A DNA stretch of 64,000 bases from Phormidium ambiguum IAM M-71 (GTDB taxonomy: Bacteria; Cyanobacteriota; Cyanobacteriia; Cyanobacteriales; Aerosakkonemataceae): the NCBI RefSeq assembly GCF_001904725.1, contig NZ_MRCE01000024.1:1-64000 (forward strand). The letters run 5' to 3'. Shown here in pieces: positions 19,239 to 28,189 of the stretch. Position numbers and translations under genes: made by a program. Each line of letters opens with the position of its first letter. Position 1 is the first letter of the stretch. The notes beneath the pieces were generated by a model. It saw only the letters and a program-made list of their open reading frames with translations. It searched no databases and was not told where the DNA came from.

Positions 19239-22200
19239 ATGACCCAAGCAGTTTCTCGATCGCAAATTCAAACATTTCTCGCCCAGACAGAACCTTTTAA
19301 CCAACTGGAAATCAGCGCATTACAAAAGTTAGCGGCTGAATGCCAGTTATTGCGGTATCGCATTGGGCAACCAATTATTCAAAGAGAACTCCCGCTGACC
19401 CAAGTAGCAATTGTTTACATGGGACAAGTGCGGGTGTTAGGCTACGACCAACGCAGCCAAACTCCGGTTAGTTTGTATATGGCAGGGCCGGGAAAAGTGC
19501 TAGGTTGGGCAAGCTTAGTCAGAGGTGAGGGTTGTGAAACTGCGATCGCATCAGATGAAGTAATCTGTATTACTATTCCCAGCACAGTATTTTTATCTTT
19601 CATTAATCAAGAATCAATCCTCCGCCAAGCGTATCGGGATCAACCAAGCATCAGCGAAATATTTGAACTTTTAAGTTTAGAATTACAACGTCGGGCGATC
19701 GCTACAGTAAACCTGAAGGAACTAACCGCAGACGTTTTACCCCATGCAAAAGTAGTCAATCTGCCCAACGGTCAAGCCACATTACCAGAACTCGATCGCA
19801 ATCTATTATGGATGGTTAGTAGTGGGATGATTGGCGCATTCTCCAACGGCAGCCGTTTTCCCATCCAAGACACCCCATCCAGTTGGGTACCAGTCAAAGG
19901 TAAACAAGGCGGACGTTTATTAGGAGTACCTTTATCGGCTTTACCAAATTCCACTGTAATTGCGCCAGTCGTGGAAGCAGAAGTTGTCGAAACAGAAATC
20001 GAAGATTCAGAGTCAGCGACTACGCAACACTCACCCTACGACAACATTCCCTACGCCACCGAAGCCCCACCAAAGATTGAACCGACTATTGTTTCCGAAC
20101 GTCCGTTTCAATTTTTTAAAGGACGTGGGCCGATCGAAGCGCCCCTAGCTTGCTTTAAAATGCTAGCTAAATATATGGGCGTACCCTTCCGCCGCGAAGT
20201 CATCTATAAAATTATTGACAACCAAAATAAAACCAAAGGCGGACTAACACTCCTCACCTGCGGCGGCATATCAGAAATGATGGGCATTAGCGCCCAATTA
20301 ATTCAAATCCAAGCCGCCGCAATTCCCCGGTTAAAAGCACCAGCATTAATTCAATGGCAAGAAAGCTTTGCCATTCTCCAAAAAATTAGCGAAAAAGAAA
20401 TAGTAATAGCAGTTCCCGAAGAAGGAATTCGCCGTCGCACTCCCAGAGAATTCGCCGAAACTTGGGGTTCGGAAGGACAAGTATTATTACTCCAACCACG
20501 CCCCGAAGGACAAAGAGAAAAATTCAGTCTGCGGTGGTTTTTACCTGCAATTAAGAAGCATAAAAAAGTCCTGATTGAAGTATTTATCGCTTCTTTCTTA
20601 GTACAATTATTTGCCTTAGCAAATCCTTTAGCAACTCAGGTAATTATTGATCAAGTAATTAAAGACCGCAGCGATAGCATTCTGCATAGTGTGGGATTGT
20701 TGCTATTAGTTGTAGCCGTTTTTGAAGCCTTACTAACATATATCAGGACAACTTTATTTGTTGATACCACCAACCGAATAGATATTAGTTTAGGTTCAGA
20801 AGTAATTGACCACATGCTGAAATTACCTCTGAACTACTTTGATAACCGTCGGGTAGGGGAACTAGCCGGACGGGTAAACGAGTTGGAAAATATTCGCCAA
20901 TTCTTAACCGGAACGGCGTTAACTGTAGTGTTAGACGCGCTATTTTCCGTGTTTTACATTGCCTTCATGTTGGTGTACAGCGTCCCACTAACATTGGTGG
21001 CTTTATCAACAATTCCCTTATTTGCCATTCTGACTTTAACAGTTGCCCCGATCGTCCAACGCCAACTCCGCACCAAAGCCGAACGACACGCCGACACCCA
21101 ATCATATTTAGTCGAAGTTTTATCGGGGATTCAAACAGTTAAAGCCCAAACAATTGAATTAAAATCTCGCTGGAATTGGCAAGAAAAATACGCTCGTTAT
21201 GTATCAGCAGGATTTAAAACCGTATTAACTTTTAGTACCGCCAGTTCGCTGTCTGGATTCTTTAATAAATTGTCTGGTTTGTTGCTGTTGTGGGTAGGTG
21301 CTTACATGGTAATTTCTAACCCACCGCAATTAACATTAGGGCAATTAATCGCTTTCCGCATCATTGCTGGATATGTCACCAGTCCTTTGTTACGTTTAGT
21401 GCAATTGTGGCAAAACTTCCAAGAAACAGCTTTGTCTATTGAACGTCTCAGCGACATTTTAGATGCTCATCCTGAAGCGGATGAAACTAACAGCACTAAC
21501 ATTGCCATGCCACCAATTCAAGGTGGTGTCACCTACGAAAATTTATCGTTCCGATTCAATCCTACAGGGCCTCTGCAACTGGTAAATATTAATTTAGATT
21601 TTGCTCCTGGAACTTTTGTCGGAATTGTAGGTCAAAGTGGTTCGGGTAAGAGTACTTTGATGAAATTGCTGCAAAGATTGTACGAACCAACAGCAGGAAG
21701 AATTCAAGTCGATGGCTACGATATTGCTAAGGTAGAGTTGTACTCCTTACGTCGCCAAATTGGGATGGTCTTGCAGGATACACTGCTGTTTAATGGCACA
21801 ATCCGGGAAAACATTAGTTTAACTAACCCAGAAGCTACAGATGAGGAGATTATTGAGGCAGCGAAGATTGCCGTAGCTCATGACTTTATTATGTCCTTGT
21901 CTAATGGTTATAACACGGTGGTCGGTGAACGGGGTTCTTCGCTTTCGGGGGGACAAAGACAAAGGATAGCTATAGCTAGAACTGTGTTGCAAAGCCCGAG
22001 AATGCTAATTCTGGACGAAGCTACTAGCGCCCTCGACTACCACTCGGAACACCAAGTCTGTGAAAACCTGGGAAAGGCATTTAAAGACCGCACAGTTTTC
22101 TTTATTACTCACCGCTTGAGTACTGTGAGAAGTGCAGATTTAATCCTGATGATGGATCAAGGTGCTGTTGTAGAACAGGGAACTCACAAAGAATTAATGG

Positions 22201-22256
22201 CGCTGAAAGGACGTTACTATTGCCTTTATCAGCAACAGGAATCAGAAATAATGTAA
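19239..22256 (+). CDS. Type I secretion ABC transporter with cyclic-nucleotide-binding and C39-like domains
   Basis: This 1005-residue HlyB/LapB-type exporter has extra N-terminal domains. Residues 1-160 form a cyclic-nucleotide-binding-like beta-roll. Residues about 290-420 are a C39 peptidase-like domain in which the usual DCGLACL reads EAPLACF, so Ala (about residue 301) replaces the catalytic Cys and the domain should bind rather than cleave. Residues 440-730 hold six membrane spans. The ATPase follows, with Walker A GQSGSGKST (about 797), signature LSGGQRQ (about 902) and Walker B LILDEATSALD. It exports unfolded RTX-type proteins through HlyD and a TolC-like pore; the TolC gene is not in this window. 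Confidence 0.9.
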   Translation: MTQAVSRSQIQTFLAQTEPFNQLEISALQKLAAECQLLRYRIGQPIIQRELPLTQVAIVYMGQVRVLGYDQRSQTPVSLYMAGPGKVLGWASLVRGEGCETAIASDEVICITIPSTVFLSFINQESILRQAYRDQPSISEIFELLSLELQRRAIATVNLKELTADVLPHAKVVNLPNGQATLPELDRNLLWMVSSGMIGAFSNGSRFPIQDTPSSWVPVKGKQGGRLLGVPLSALPNSTVIAPVVEAEVVETEIEDSESATTQHSPYDNIPYATEAPPKIEPTIVSERPFQFFKGRGPIEAPLACFKMLAKYMGVPFRREVIYKIIDNQNKTKGGLTLLTCGGISEMMGISAQLIQIQAAAIPRLKAPALIQWQESFAILQKISEKEIVIAVPEEGIRRRTPREFAETWGSEGQVLLLQPRPEGQREKFSLRWFLPAIKKHKKVLIEVFIASFLVQLFALANPLATQVIIDQVIKDRSDSILHSVGLLLLVVAVFEALLTYIRTTLFVDTTNRIDISLGSEVIDHMLKLPLNYFDNRRVGELAGRVNELENIRQFLTGTALTVVLDALFSVFYIAFMLVYSVPLTLVALSTIPLFAILTLTVAPIVQRQLRTKAERHADTQSYLVEVLSGIQTVKAQTIELKSRWNWQEKYARYVSAGFKTVLTFSTASSLSGFFNKLSGLLLLWVGAYMVISNPPQLTLGQLIAFRIIAGYVTSPLLRLVQLWQNFQETALSIERLSDILDAHPEADETNSTNIAMPPIQGGVTYENLSFRFNPTGPLQLVNINLDFAPGTFVGIVGQSGSGKSTLMKLLQRLYEPTAGRIQVDGYDIAKVELYSLRRQIGMVLQDTLLFNGTIRENISLTNPEATDEEIIEAAKIAVAHDFIMSLSNGYNTVVGERGSSLSGGQRQRIAIARTVLQSPRMLILDEATSALDYHSEHQVCENLGKAFKDRTVFFITHRLSTVRSADLILMMDQGAVVEQGTHKELMALKGRYYCLYQQQESEIM

Positions 22257-22259
22257 GTT

Positions 22260-22312
22260 ATTTGTCATTAGTCATGAGTTATTACTAAAAACAAATGACT
22301 AATGACAAGCAA
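22260..22312. repeat. Inverted GTCATTAGTCAT repeat
   Basis: TTGTCATTAGTCAT and its exact complement ATGACTAATGACAA are separated by about 20 nt. This makes a strong hairpin between the hlyB-like and hlyD-like genes. It may lower read-through between the two genes. Confidence 0.65.
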
Positions 22313-22358
22313 AAATTCACAATCTAAAATTTTAAATTCATTAGGAGACTAATAGAAA

Positions 22359-24239
22359 ATGACTACTAATCAAGCAACCGAACATCATACTAATGGAAAT
22401 GGTAATGGCAATGGTAATGGTAATGGGAAGCATAATGTTGCGACTCAGTTAAAGGAATTTGAGACTGTTTGGGAACCAAAAGAGCAATCGATAATTAAGA
22501 CTCCTTTACCTTTCCGACCAGATGACCAACCTGTTATTTTAGAAAGACCATCTTGGTGGTCACACGCTTTTGTGTGGATGATTATTGGTGTGACTGGTGC
22601 GGGTTTATTGTGGGCAGGTTTTGCGCCGTTGGATCAAACTGTGCCCGCGCAGGGTAAGTTGGAACCATTAGATGCGGCTAGAGAATTACGTGCGCCTAAT
22701 GGTGGGGTAGTTAGAGAGATTTTGGTGAAAGATGGCGATCGCGTTACCAAAGGTCAAGTATTGTTGGTACTAGATTCTTTAGCACCCCAAGCAGACTTAG
22801 ATGCTCTGACGAAACAGAGGGAAATGCTGCTCAAAGAAAATCAATTTTACAATGGTCAGTTTACTGGACAATTAACTAGCGCGAATATTGCTAGCACTAG
22901 CCCCGAATTTCAACAATTATTAAAATCAAAAATAGCTTTAATTTCAGAAAATGAATACCTCACTGCTTTAGCAAATGGTCGAGGTACACCAGCACAAGCT
23001 AGCAGCGATCCCTTTTTAGCTAACCAACAAGGACTTTTAGCTGCTAGTCGGGCAGAATCTCAATCTCGTCAAGAAGCAGCTAGATTGCAAATTCTAGAAT
23101 TACAATCACAATTGACGCAAGTGCGGACTCAGTTAGCAGCTGCACTATCACAAATTCCCATGTACGAACAGCAAATCCTCACTTCTCGGCAACGTTTAGA
23201 AGCAGGGGAAAAGCAATTAGAAACGGCTCAGCAGCAATTACCAAATTCCGAAAAGCGTCTTGCTAATGCTAGGGAGTTATTAAAAACGGATGAAGCTTTG
23301 CTTAGAAGGATTTTACCTGTGGTGCAGAGTGGTGCTTTGTCTCAGTTACAAGCCGATCGACAAATGCAACAGTTATTAACTCGCAAAAATGAGGTAGTAA
23401 GTAGTGAAGGGGAAATTCTCTCTCGTAGAGAACAAATTTCTACCATTTTAGGGGAAAATGCCGAGCGGCAAAATGAAATTACCCTCCGCCAAACTGAGTT
23501 GTTAAGAACTAAAGCGGAAGCGGAACGTCTGCAAGCAGAACAAGAACGCTTGAACACAGAAATTGATAAAGCGAAAAAACAATGGCAAAATTCTATTGCT
23601 TTTTCGGAAAAAGATGTGCGGACAAAAATCGCTGATAACCATAAGCGCATTGCGGAAATTGATAGTCAGTTAGCTCGTTTGCAGTTGGAAAATAGGAAAA
23701 GGTTAGACGAAATTGAAGCTCAGTTAGCTAAAGCAAAACAAGCATTAGAATACCAAGAAATTAAGGCTCCCGTAGATGGTTTAGTATTTAATGTGAAACC
23801 CACAGGCCCCGGATATGTGGTCAGACAAATTGATGCGGAACCTGTTTTATCAATTGTTCCTGATGATAAGTTTGTGGCGAAAGTTTACTTGACAAACCGC
23901 GATATCGGTCAGGTGGTTGATAGATTAAATAGACAGAAAGATGGTTTACCTGTGGAAATAAATGTGGAGTCTTTCCCATCTACTGAGTTTGGTACTTTGC
24001 CAGGTAAACTAACTTCTTTGGGTTCGGATGTTTTACCTCCTACTCAAGAACGTCCTTTCTATAGTTTCCCGGCAACTATTGAACTACAAAAACAGAATTT
24101 AGAAATCAATGGTAAGCCAATTCGCCTTCAGTCTGGTATGGCTGTGAATGCTAGCATTAAGGTGCGGAAGCGGACTTTACTCGCTATCTTTACTGAGTTG
24201 TTCCAAAAACAAGTCGATCATTTGGAAACTGTACGTTAA
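22359..24239 (+). CDS. HlyD-family membrane fusion (adaptor) protein
   Basis: This 626-residue protein has a cytoplasmic N-terminus with a Gly-Asn hexanucleotide-encoded run (residues about 11-24). One membrane span (about 72-90, WMIIGVTGAGLLWAGF) follows, then a split biotinyl-lipoyl domain (GGVVREILVKDGDRV near 118 and IKAPVDGLVFNV near 467). A long coiled coil (about 230-460) lies between the lipoyl halves, and the beta-barrel is at the C-terminus. This is the standard adaptor for type I secretion, bridging the ABC exporter and the outer-membrane channel. It lies 102 nt after the ABC gene and ends before a terminator. Confidence 0.9.
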   Translation: MTTNQATEHHTNGNGNGNGNGNGKHNVATQLKEFETVWEPKEQSIIKTPLPFRPDDQPVILERPSWWSHAFVWMIIGVTGAGLLWAGFAPLDQTVPAQGKLEPLDAARELRAPNGGVVREILVKDGDRVTKGQVLLVLDSLAPQADLDALTKQREMLLKENQFYNGQFTGQLTSANIASTSPEFQQLLKSKIALISENEYLTALANGRGTPAQASSDPFLANQQGLLAASRAESQSRQEAARLQILELQSQLTQVRTQLAAALSQIPMYEQQILTSRQRLEAGEKQLETAQQQLPNSEKRLANARELLKTDEALLRRILPVVQSGALSQLQADRQMQQLLTRKNEVVSSEGEILSRREQISTILGENAERQNEITLRQTELLRTKAEAERLQAEQERLNTEIDKAKKQWQNSIAFSEKDVRTKIADNHKRIAEIDSQLARLQLENRKRLDEIEAQLAKAKQALEYQEIKAPVDGLVFNVKPTGPGYVVRQIDAEPVLSIVPDDKFVAKVYLTNRDIGQVVDRLNRQKDGLPVEINVESFPSTEFGTLPGKLTSLGSDVLPPTQERPFYSFPATIELQKQNLEINGKPIRLQSGMAVNASIKVRKRTLLAIFTELFQKQVDHLETVR

Positions 24240-24268
24240 GGCTATTTCTAATAGTTAATTTTGATTTT

Positions 24269-24312
24269 CAGTGGAGTGTAGCTGGTAGGCTACCTCCACT
24301 GATTGTTTTTTT
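24269..24312 (+). terminator. Rho-independent terminator after the hlyD-like gene
   Basis: CAGTGGAG pairs with CTCCACTG, and GTAGC with GCTAC inside it. A T-rich run (ATTGTTTTTTT) follows. It closes the secretion operon and separates it from the glycan cluster. Confidence 0.75.
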
Positions 24313-24324
24313 GGGGGGTTTTTT

Positions 24325-24398
24325 GATAAAAACCTCTTGCTTTTGCACACTTTGAGCGGTAAACTGCTAAAAATCTCTCAAACCTTGAGACTGAAGAC
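24325..24398 (+). promoter_or_regulatory. Conserved leader-like element, copy A
   Basis: This non-coding stretch upstream of the first membrane-protein gene is closely similar to 26271-26346, upstream of the GT2 gene. Shared blocks are ACCTCTTGCTTT, GGTAAACTGCT and CTTGAG-CTG-AGAC in the same order and spacing. It could be a promoter/operator region or a transcribed leader. Function is unknown. Confidence 0.5.
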
Positions 24399-24440
24399 AT
24401 TAATTAACGTCAATAATGCTTGGGAATGTAGCAAAAACGC

Positions 24441-26264
24441 ATGGACAAAATTAAAGATAAAAGTATTGTACTGAAAGTTTTAGGTGTTACTTTAGCGATC
24501 GCACCTGCTGTACTAGTTGCGATGTTAATCTCCAAAAATAGCGTTAATGTTCCTTTTTGGGATGATTGGACAGTTGGCTTTTTTCTCAGTAAGGTTTTTT
24601 CGGAAAATCAACTAAATTTAGATACCTTTATTTTCCAGCATAATGAAAGTAGATACGCCTTTCCTAGATTGATTTTCATGGCTTTAACCTATATGAACAA
24701 TTTAATTTGGGATTTGCGCTCTCAAATGTGGGTAAGTTTCTGGCTAGCTTGTCTCATAGCAGTTAACATTTTTTATTTAATAAAATTAACTGTTAAAGGA
24801 AACTTTTTTAAAATTATATCGTTGACCATTATATCTAATTCTTTAATTTTTGCGACTATTCAATATGGAAATTGGCTGTGGGGAATCCAATTAATTGTAT
24901 TTATGCCAATGGTCTGCATCACGACTTGTTTAATAGTAATTTATTCTAGAATCAATAGAATAGCGAAGTTATTGCTCTGTATAATTTTATGTACAATTAG
25001 TACTTATTCCTATGCCAATGGGATGTTACTTTGGGTAATTATTTTACCAATTTTTGCTTTATCAAAATCGTGGAAATGGGAAGGTTTACTTAAGGAAAAA
25101 TGGTTTTATGTTGGATGGTTTGCGGCTTTTATAACTAACATAGTTGTTTACTTTAATAAGTATAATAAACCGGAAGGAACCCCCAGTTTTCTTTATGCTT
25201 TAACTCATTTAGACCAAACAATTACATACTTTCTTTCTTTTTTGGGTTCCTCTTTGGGGTGGGGAACAGTTAACTATGTTAATTGGGAAAATTCCAATTT
25301 AGTCAATCACAACGCCATTATTGGTTTATTACTAATAATCTTATTTTTAAGCAGTTGTGCTTATTTTCTCAAACATTATCAAGATCCAGAAGTAATTTAT
25401 CGGATGAGCGGTTGGTTAACGATTGGTTCTTATGTCGTAATTAGTGCTTTAGTTACTTCTTTGGGTAGGGTTGGTTATGGCTTAGAGACTTCTTATTCGG
25501 TAAGATACACGAGTTTTTCTGTCTATCTTCCTTTAGTCTTAATTAATTTGATTTCGATTATTTATGATGATGCTAAAAGTAGAAATTATTTAGTAAAAAA
25601 TGTCAAAATAATCACTCAATTAGTCACGTTCATGTTATTGGCAATCTTTTTATTTTTGCATTGGTTAACTTCAGTATATGCGATCCCTAAATATGATGAA
25701 TTAAAACGTGAACGATTGCAAGCGAAAAGCTGTTTGGTATTTATATATGCGCTTACCGATGAGAAATGTTTGAAAGAAAAGGTAGCTGATAATATTAGTC
25801 ATCTCAAACAGTTTGTCAAAATGGTTGACGATGCAAACTTACTTGATGTTCACTTGGTTGGAAATACGAAAGTCCAAAATATCCAAGGTAGAAAAAATGT
25901 AAGTTCAGATGGTTTTGGTTATGGTGCGTTTGATGCAATTAGTCAAGATAAGGATTTTTATATAGCTGGTGGGTGGGCAAGATTACCAAAACGAAAACAA
26001 CCAGCTGACGCTGTATTACTGACTTATGAAAAAGGTAAAGATGAGGATATAATATTTGCTATTTCGGATAATAATGTGGAACGGCAAGATGTTGCTAAAT
26101 TAACAAAAAACCAGGCATATTCTATGTCTGGTTGGCAAAAAACTTTTCCTGCTAGTAGCTTACCAAAAGGCCTGGTGAAAATAAAAGCTTGGGCATTTGA
26201 TAGCGAGACTAGTAAAGCTTATCAATTGACAGGTGTTCGTGTAGTGAATAATCAAGGGATTTAA
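24441..26264 (+). CDS. Polytopic membrane protein, GT-C glycosyltransferase-like (paralog 1)
   Basis: This 607-residue protein has about ten hydrophobic spans over residues 12-425 and a soluble C-terminal domain of about 170 residues. Just after the first span comes VPFWDDW, an acidic pair in the first external loop as in GT-C lipid-linked sugar transferases. Next is NESRYAFPRL. It is clearly homologous, over the full length, to the protein encoded at 28190-29992; both share the C-terminal block IAGGWARLPKRKQPADAVLL. Use of polyprenyl-phosphate sugars made by the neighbouring GT2 is a plausible role, inferred from layout rather than shown. Confidence 0.65.
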   Translation: MDKIKDKSIVLKVLGVTLAIAPAVLVAMLISKNSVNVPFWDDWTVGFFLSKVFSENQLNLDTFIFQHNESRYAFPRLIFMALTYMNNLIWDLRSQMWVSFWLACLIAVNIFYLIKLTVKGNFFKIISLTIISNSLIFATIQYGNWLWGIQLIVFMPMVCITTCLIVIYSRINRIAKLLLCIILCTISTYSYANGMLLWVIILPIFALSKSWKWEGLLKEKWFYVGWFAAFITNIVVYFNKYNKPEGTPSFLYALTHLDQTITYFLSFLGSSLGWGTVNYVNWENSNLVNHNAIIGLLLIILFLSSCAYFLKHYQDPEVIYRMSGWLTIGSYVVISALVTSLGRVGYGLETSYSVRYTSFSVYLPLVLINLISIIYDDAKSRNYLVKNVKIITQLVTFMLLAIFLFLHWLTSVYAIPKYDELKRERLQAKSCLVFIYALTDEKCLKEKVADNISHLKQFVKMVDDANLLDVHLVGNTKVQNIQGRKNVSSDGFGYGAFDAISQDKDFYIAGGWARLPKRKQPADAVLLTYEKGKDEDIIFAISDNNVERQDVAKLTKNQAYSMSGWQKTFPASSLPKGLVKIKAWAFDSETSKAYQLTGVRVVNNQGI

Positions 26265-26270
26265 TTTTTT

Positions 26271-26346
26271 GTCAAATACCTCTTGCTTTAGGAGACTTAG
26301 AGAGGTAAACTGCTTAAAACTTGCCACACTCTTGAGGCTGGAGACT
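26271..26346 (+). promoter_or_regulatory. Conserved leader-like element, copy B
   Basis: This is the counterpart of 24325-24398, with the blocks ACCTCTTGCTTT, GGTAAACTGCT and TTGAGGCTGGAGAC. It lies in the 150-nt gap between the first membrane protein and the GT2 gene. No coding potential is visible in it. Confidence 0.5.
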
Positions 26347-26420
26347 GTTTGGAGGTACTTATTTTAGGATAGGTACTCAATTAATGGGATGTAAGAATTT
26401 AATCAAGGGTGAGTGTGTGT

Positions 26421-27434
26421 ATGTCATTTGTGTTTGAGCAGTCAACGAAGGAAAACGATACGGTTGAAAATCAGCCGATTTTGATTATGATTCCAGTGTT
26501 TAATGACTGGAAAGCTGTAGAGTTGTTACTAATTTGTTTAGATGAGCATTTGTATCATAAAAACATCCAAGTTGATGTTTTAATTGTAGATGATGCTTCT
26601 AGTATTCCGATTCATCGAGAATTTCTCTCCGAGCAATTGACGGCAATTCAAAAGGTAGAGATTTTGGAATTACGGCGAAATGTTGGTCATCAAAGAGCGA
26701 TCGCAATTGGTTTATCTTATATTGAAGCAAAAGTACCTTGCCAAGCTGTAGTCGTAATGGATGGCGACGGGGAAGATGAACCGAGAGATGTGATTCGCTT
26801 AATCCAAAAGTGCCAAAGAAAAGGTTATGAAAAGGCAGTTTTTGCCCGACGGAGTAAGCGATCAGAAAGTTTGCTCTTTAAGTTATTTTACATCTTTTAT
26901 AAGCGATCGTATAAGTTGCTCACTGGACATGATATTCGCGTAGGTAACTTTAGCATCATTCCGTACAAAGTTCTGCGGAGATTGGTAGTTGTTTCGGAAT
27001 TGTGGAATCATTATGCCGTAGGTTTGTTGAAGGCAAAAGTTCCCTATACGGAAATATCCAGCCATCGGGGAGTTCGCTTAGCTGGCAAACCTAAAATGAA
27101 TTTTGTTTCGTTAATAACTCATGGATTAAGTGCAATTTCTGTCTATGGAGATGTAGTTGGAGTTAGATTATTAGTTGCTACTGGTACGCTAATTGGATTT
27201 GCTTTAACGGCGATTAGTTTAGTATTAATTGTCCGGTTTGCCACTAATTTAGCAATTCCAGGTTGGACATCTTACATTGTCTTACTATTATTTATCGTCT
27301 TGATGCAAGCGGTAATGTTATCGCTGTTTTTTAGCTTTATAGTCTTGAATGGCAGAGATAATTTAGGGTTTTTGCCAAAACGAGATTATCATTACTTTAT
27401 CATGGGAATTGAACGAGTTTTTCCAAAATTATGA
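26421..27434 (+). CDS. Glycosyltransferase family 2, polyprenyl-phosphate sugar synthase type
   Basis: The ATG at 26421 (337 residues) is preferred over the GTG at 26409 because AAGGGTGAG sits 7 nt before it. The GT-A domain shows MIPVFNDW, a DVLIVDDAS strand and the DxD-type VMDGDGEDEP. Two hydrophobic helices near residues 245-325 match the C-terminal anchor of GtrB/DPM1-like enzymes, which load a sugar on a polyprenyl phosphate at the inner membrane face. The product could feed the GT-C-like proteins on either side. Its stop overlaps the next start as ATGA. Confidence 0.8.
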   Translation: MSFVFEQSTKENDTVENQPILIMIPVFNDWKAVELLLICLDEHLYHKNIQVDVLIVDDASSIPIHREFLSEQLTAIQKVEILELRRNVGHQRAIAIGLSYIEAKVPCQAVVVMDGDGEDEPRDVIRLIQKCQRKGYEKAVFARRSKRSESLLFKLFYIFYKRSYKLLTGHDIRVGNFSIIPYKVLRRLVVVSELWNHYAVGLLKAKVPYTEISSHRGVRLAGKPKMNFVSLITHGLSAISVYGDVVGVRLLVATGTLIGFALTAISLVLIVRFATNLAIPGWTSYIVLLLFIVLMQAVMLSLFFSFIVLNGRDNLGFLPKRDYHYFIMGIERVFPKL

Positions 27435-28147
27435 CTAAAACAAATTACTCTTACGTGGGGAATGAACTAGAACTATTTCGTTATGCAACTAATTGGAAAG
27501 CTTATTACAGTTCAATGATTCAGCCTTTTTTAGGCAATGAAGTATTGGAAGTAGGTGCGGGAATTGGGGCAACAACGGAATTACTTTGTAAGGGAAAACA
27601 AGCGCGTTGGGTGTGTTTGGAACCTGATGCAATTTTAGCTAGCGATTTACATTCTTTGTTGCTGAGTGGTAGGTTGCCGAAATGTTGTGAGTTGCAGAAG
27701 GGAACGTTATCAGATTTAAATGAAATCGAGCTTTTTGATAGTATTGTTTACATTGATGTTTTAGAGCATATAAAAGACGATCGCACTGAGATAGAATTAG
27801 CAGCTAGTCACTTAAAGCCAGGAGGTTTCCTAATTGTATTATCTCCGGCGCATCAATGGTTGTTTACTCCTTTTGATAGTTCGATCGGACACTATCGCCG
27901 TTACAATAAAACCAGTTTGCAAGCCGTTATTCCGGGAAATCTGCAAGAAATTCAACTCCGATATTTAGATGCTGTTGGGTTAATCGCTTCTTTGGGTAAT
28001 AAGTTAATCTTAAAAAGTAAAATGCCCACCCTTCAGCAGATTAAAATGTGGGACAAAACAATGGTGCCTTTGTCTAAAAAAATTGACCCTATACTGCAAT
28101 ACTCTTTGGGCAAATCAATTCTAGGAATTTGGCAAAAAATCGGCTAA
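27431..28147 (+). CDS. Class I SAM-dependent methyltransferase
   Basis: This 238-residue protein has motif I VLEVGAGIGATTELL (about residues 37-51), a motif II acidic residue in VCLEPD and motif IV SIVYIDVLEHIKDD, followed by HLKPGGFLIVLSP. This is the Methyltransf_11/23 pattern. It overlaps the GT2 gene by 4 nt, so the two proteins are made together, which points to methylation of a sugar or lipid carrier product. The specific acceptor is unknown. Confidence 0.8.
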   Translation: MTKTNYSYVGNELELFRYATNWKAYYSSMIQPFLGNEVLEVGAGIGATTELLCKGKQARWVCLEPDAILASDLHSLLLSGRLPKCCELQKGTLSDLNEIELFDSIVYIDVLEHIKDDRTEIELAASHLKPGGFLIVLSPAHQWLFTPFDSSIGHYRRYNKTSLQAVIPGNLQEIQLRYLDAVGLIASLGNKLILKSKMPTLQQIKMWDKTMVPLSKKIDPILQYSLGKSILGIWQKIG

Positions 28148-28189
28148 ATTAGTCAAATTAGCAAGTTTAATTGGTGAAGGAGTAACGGA

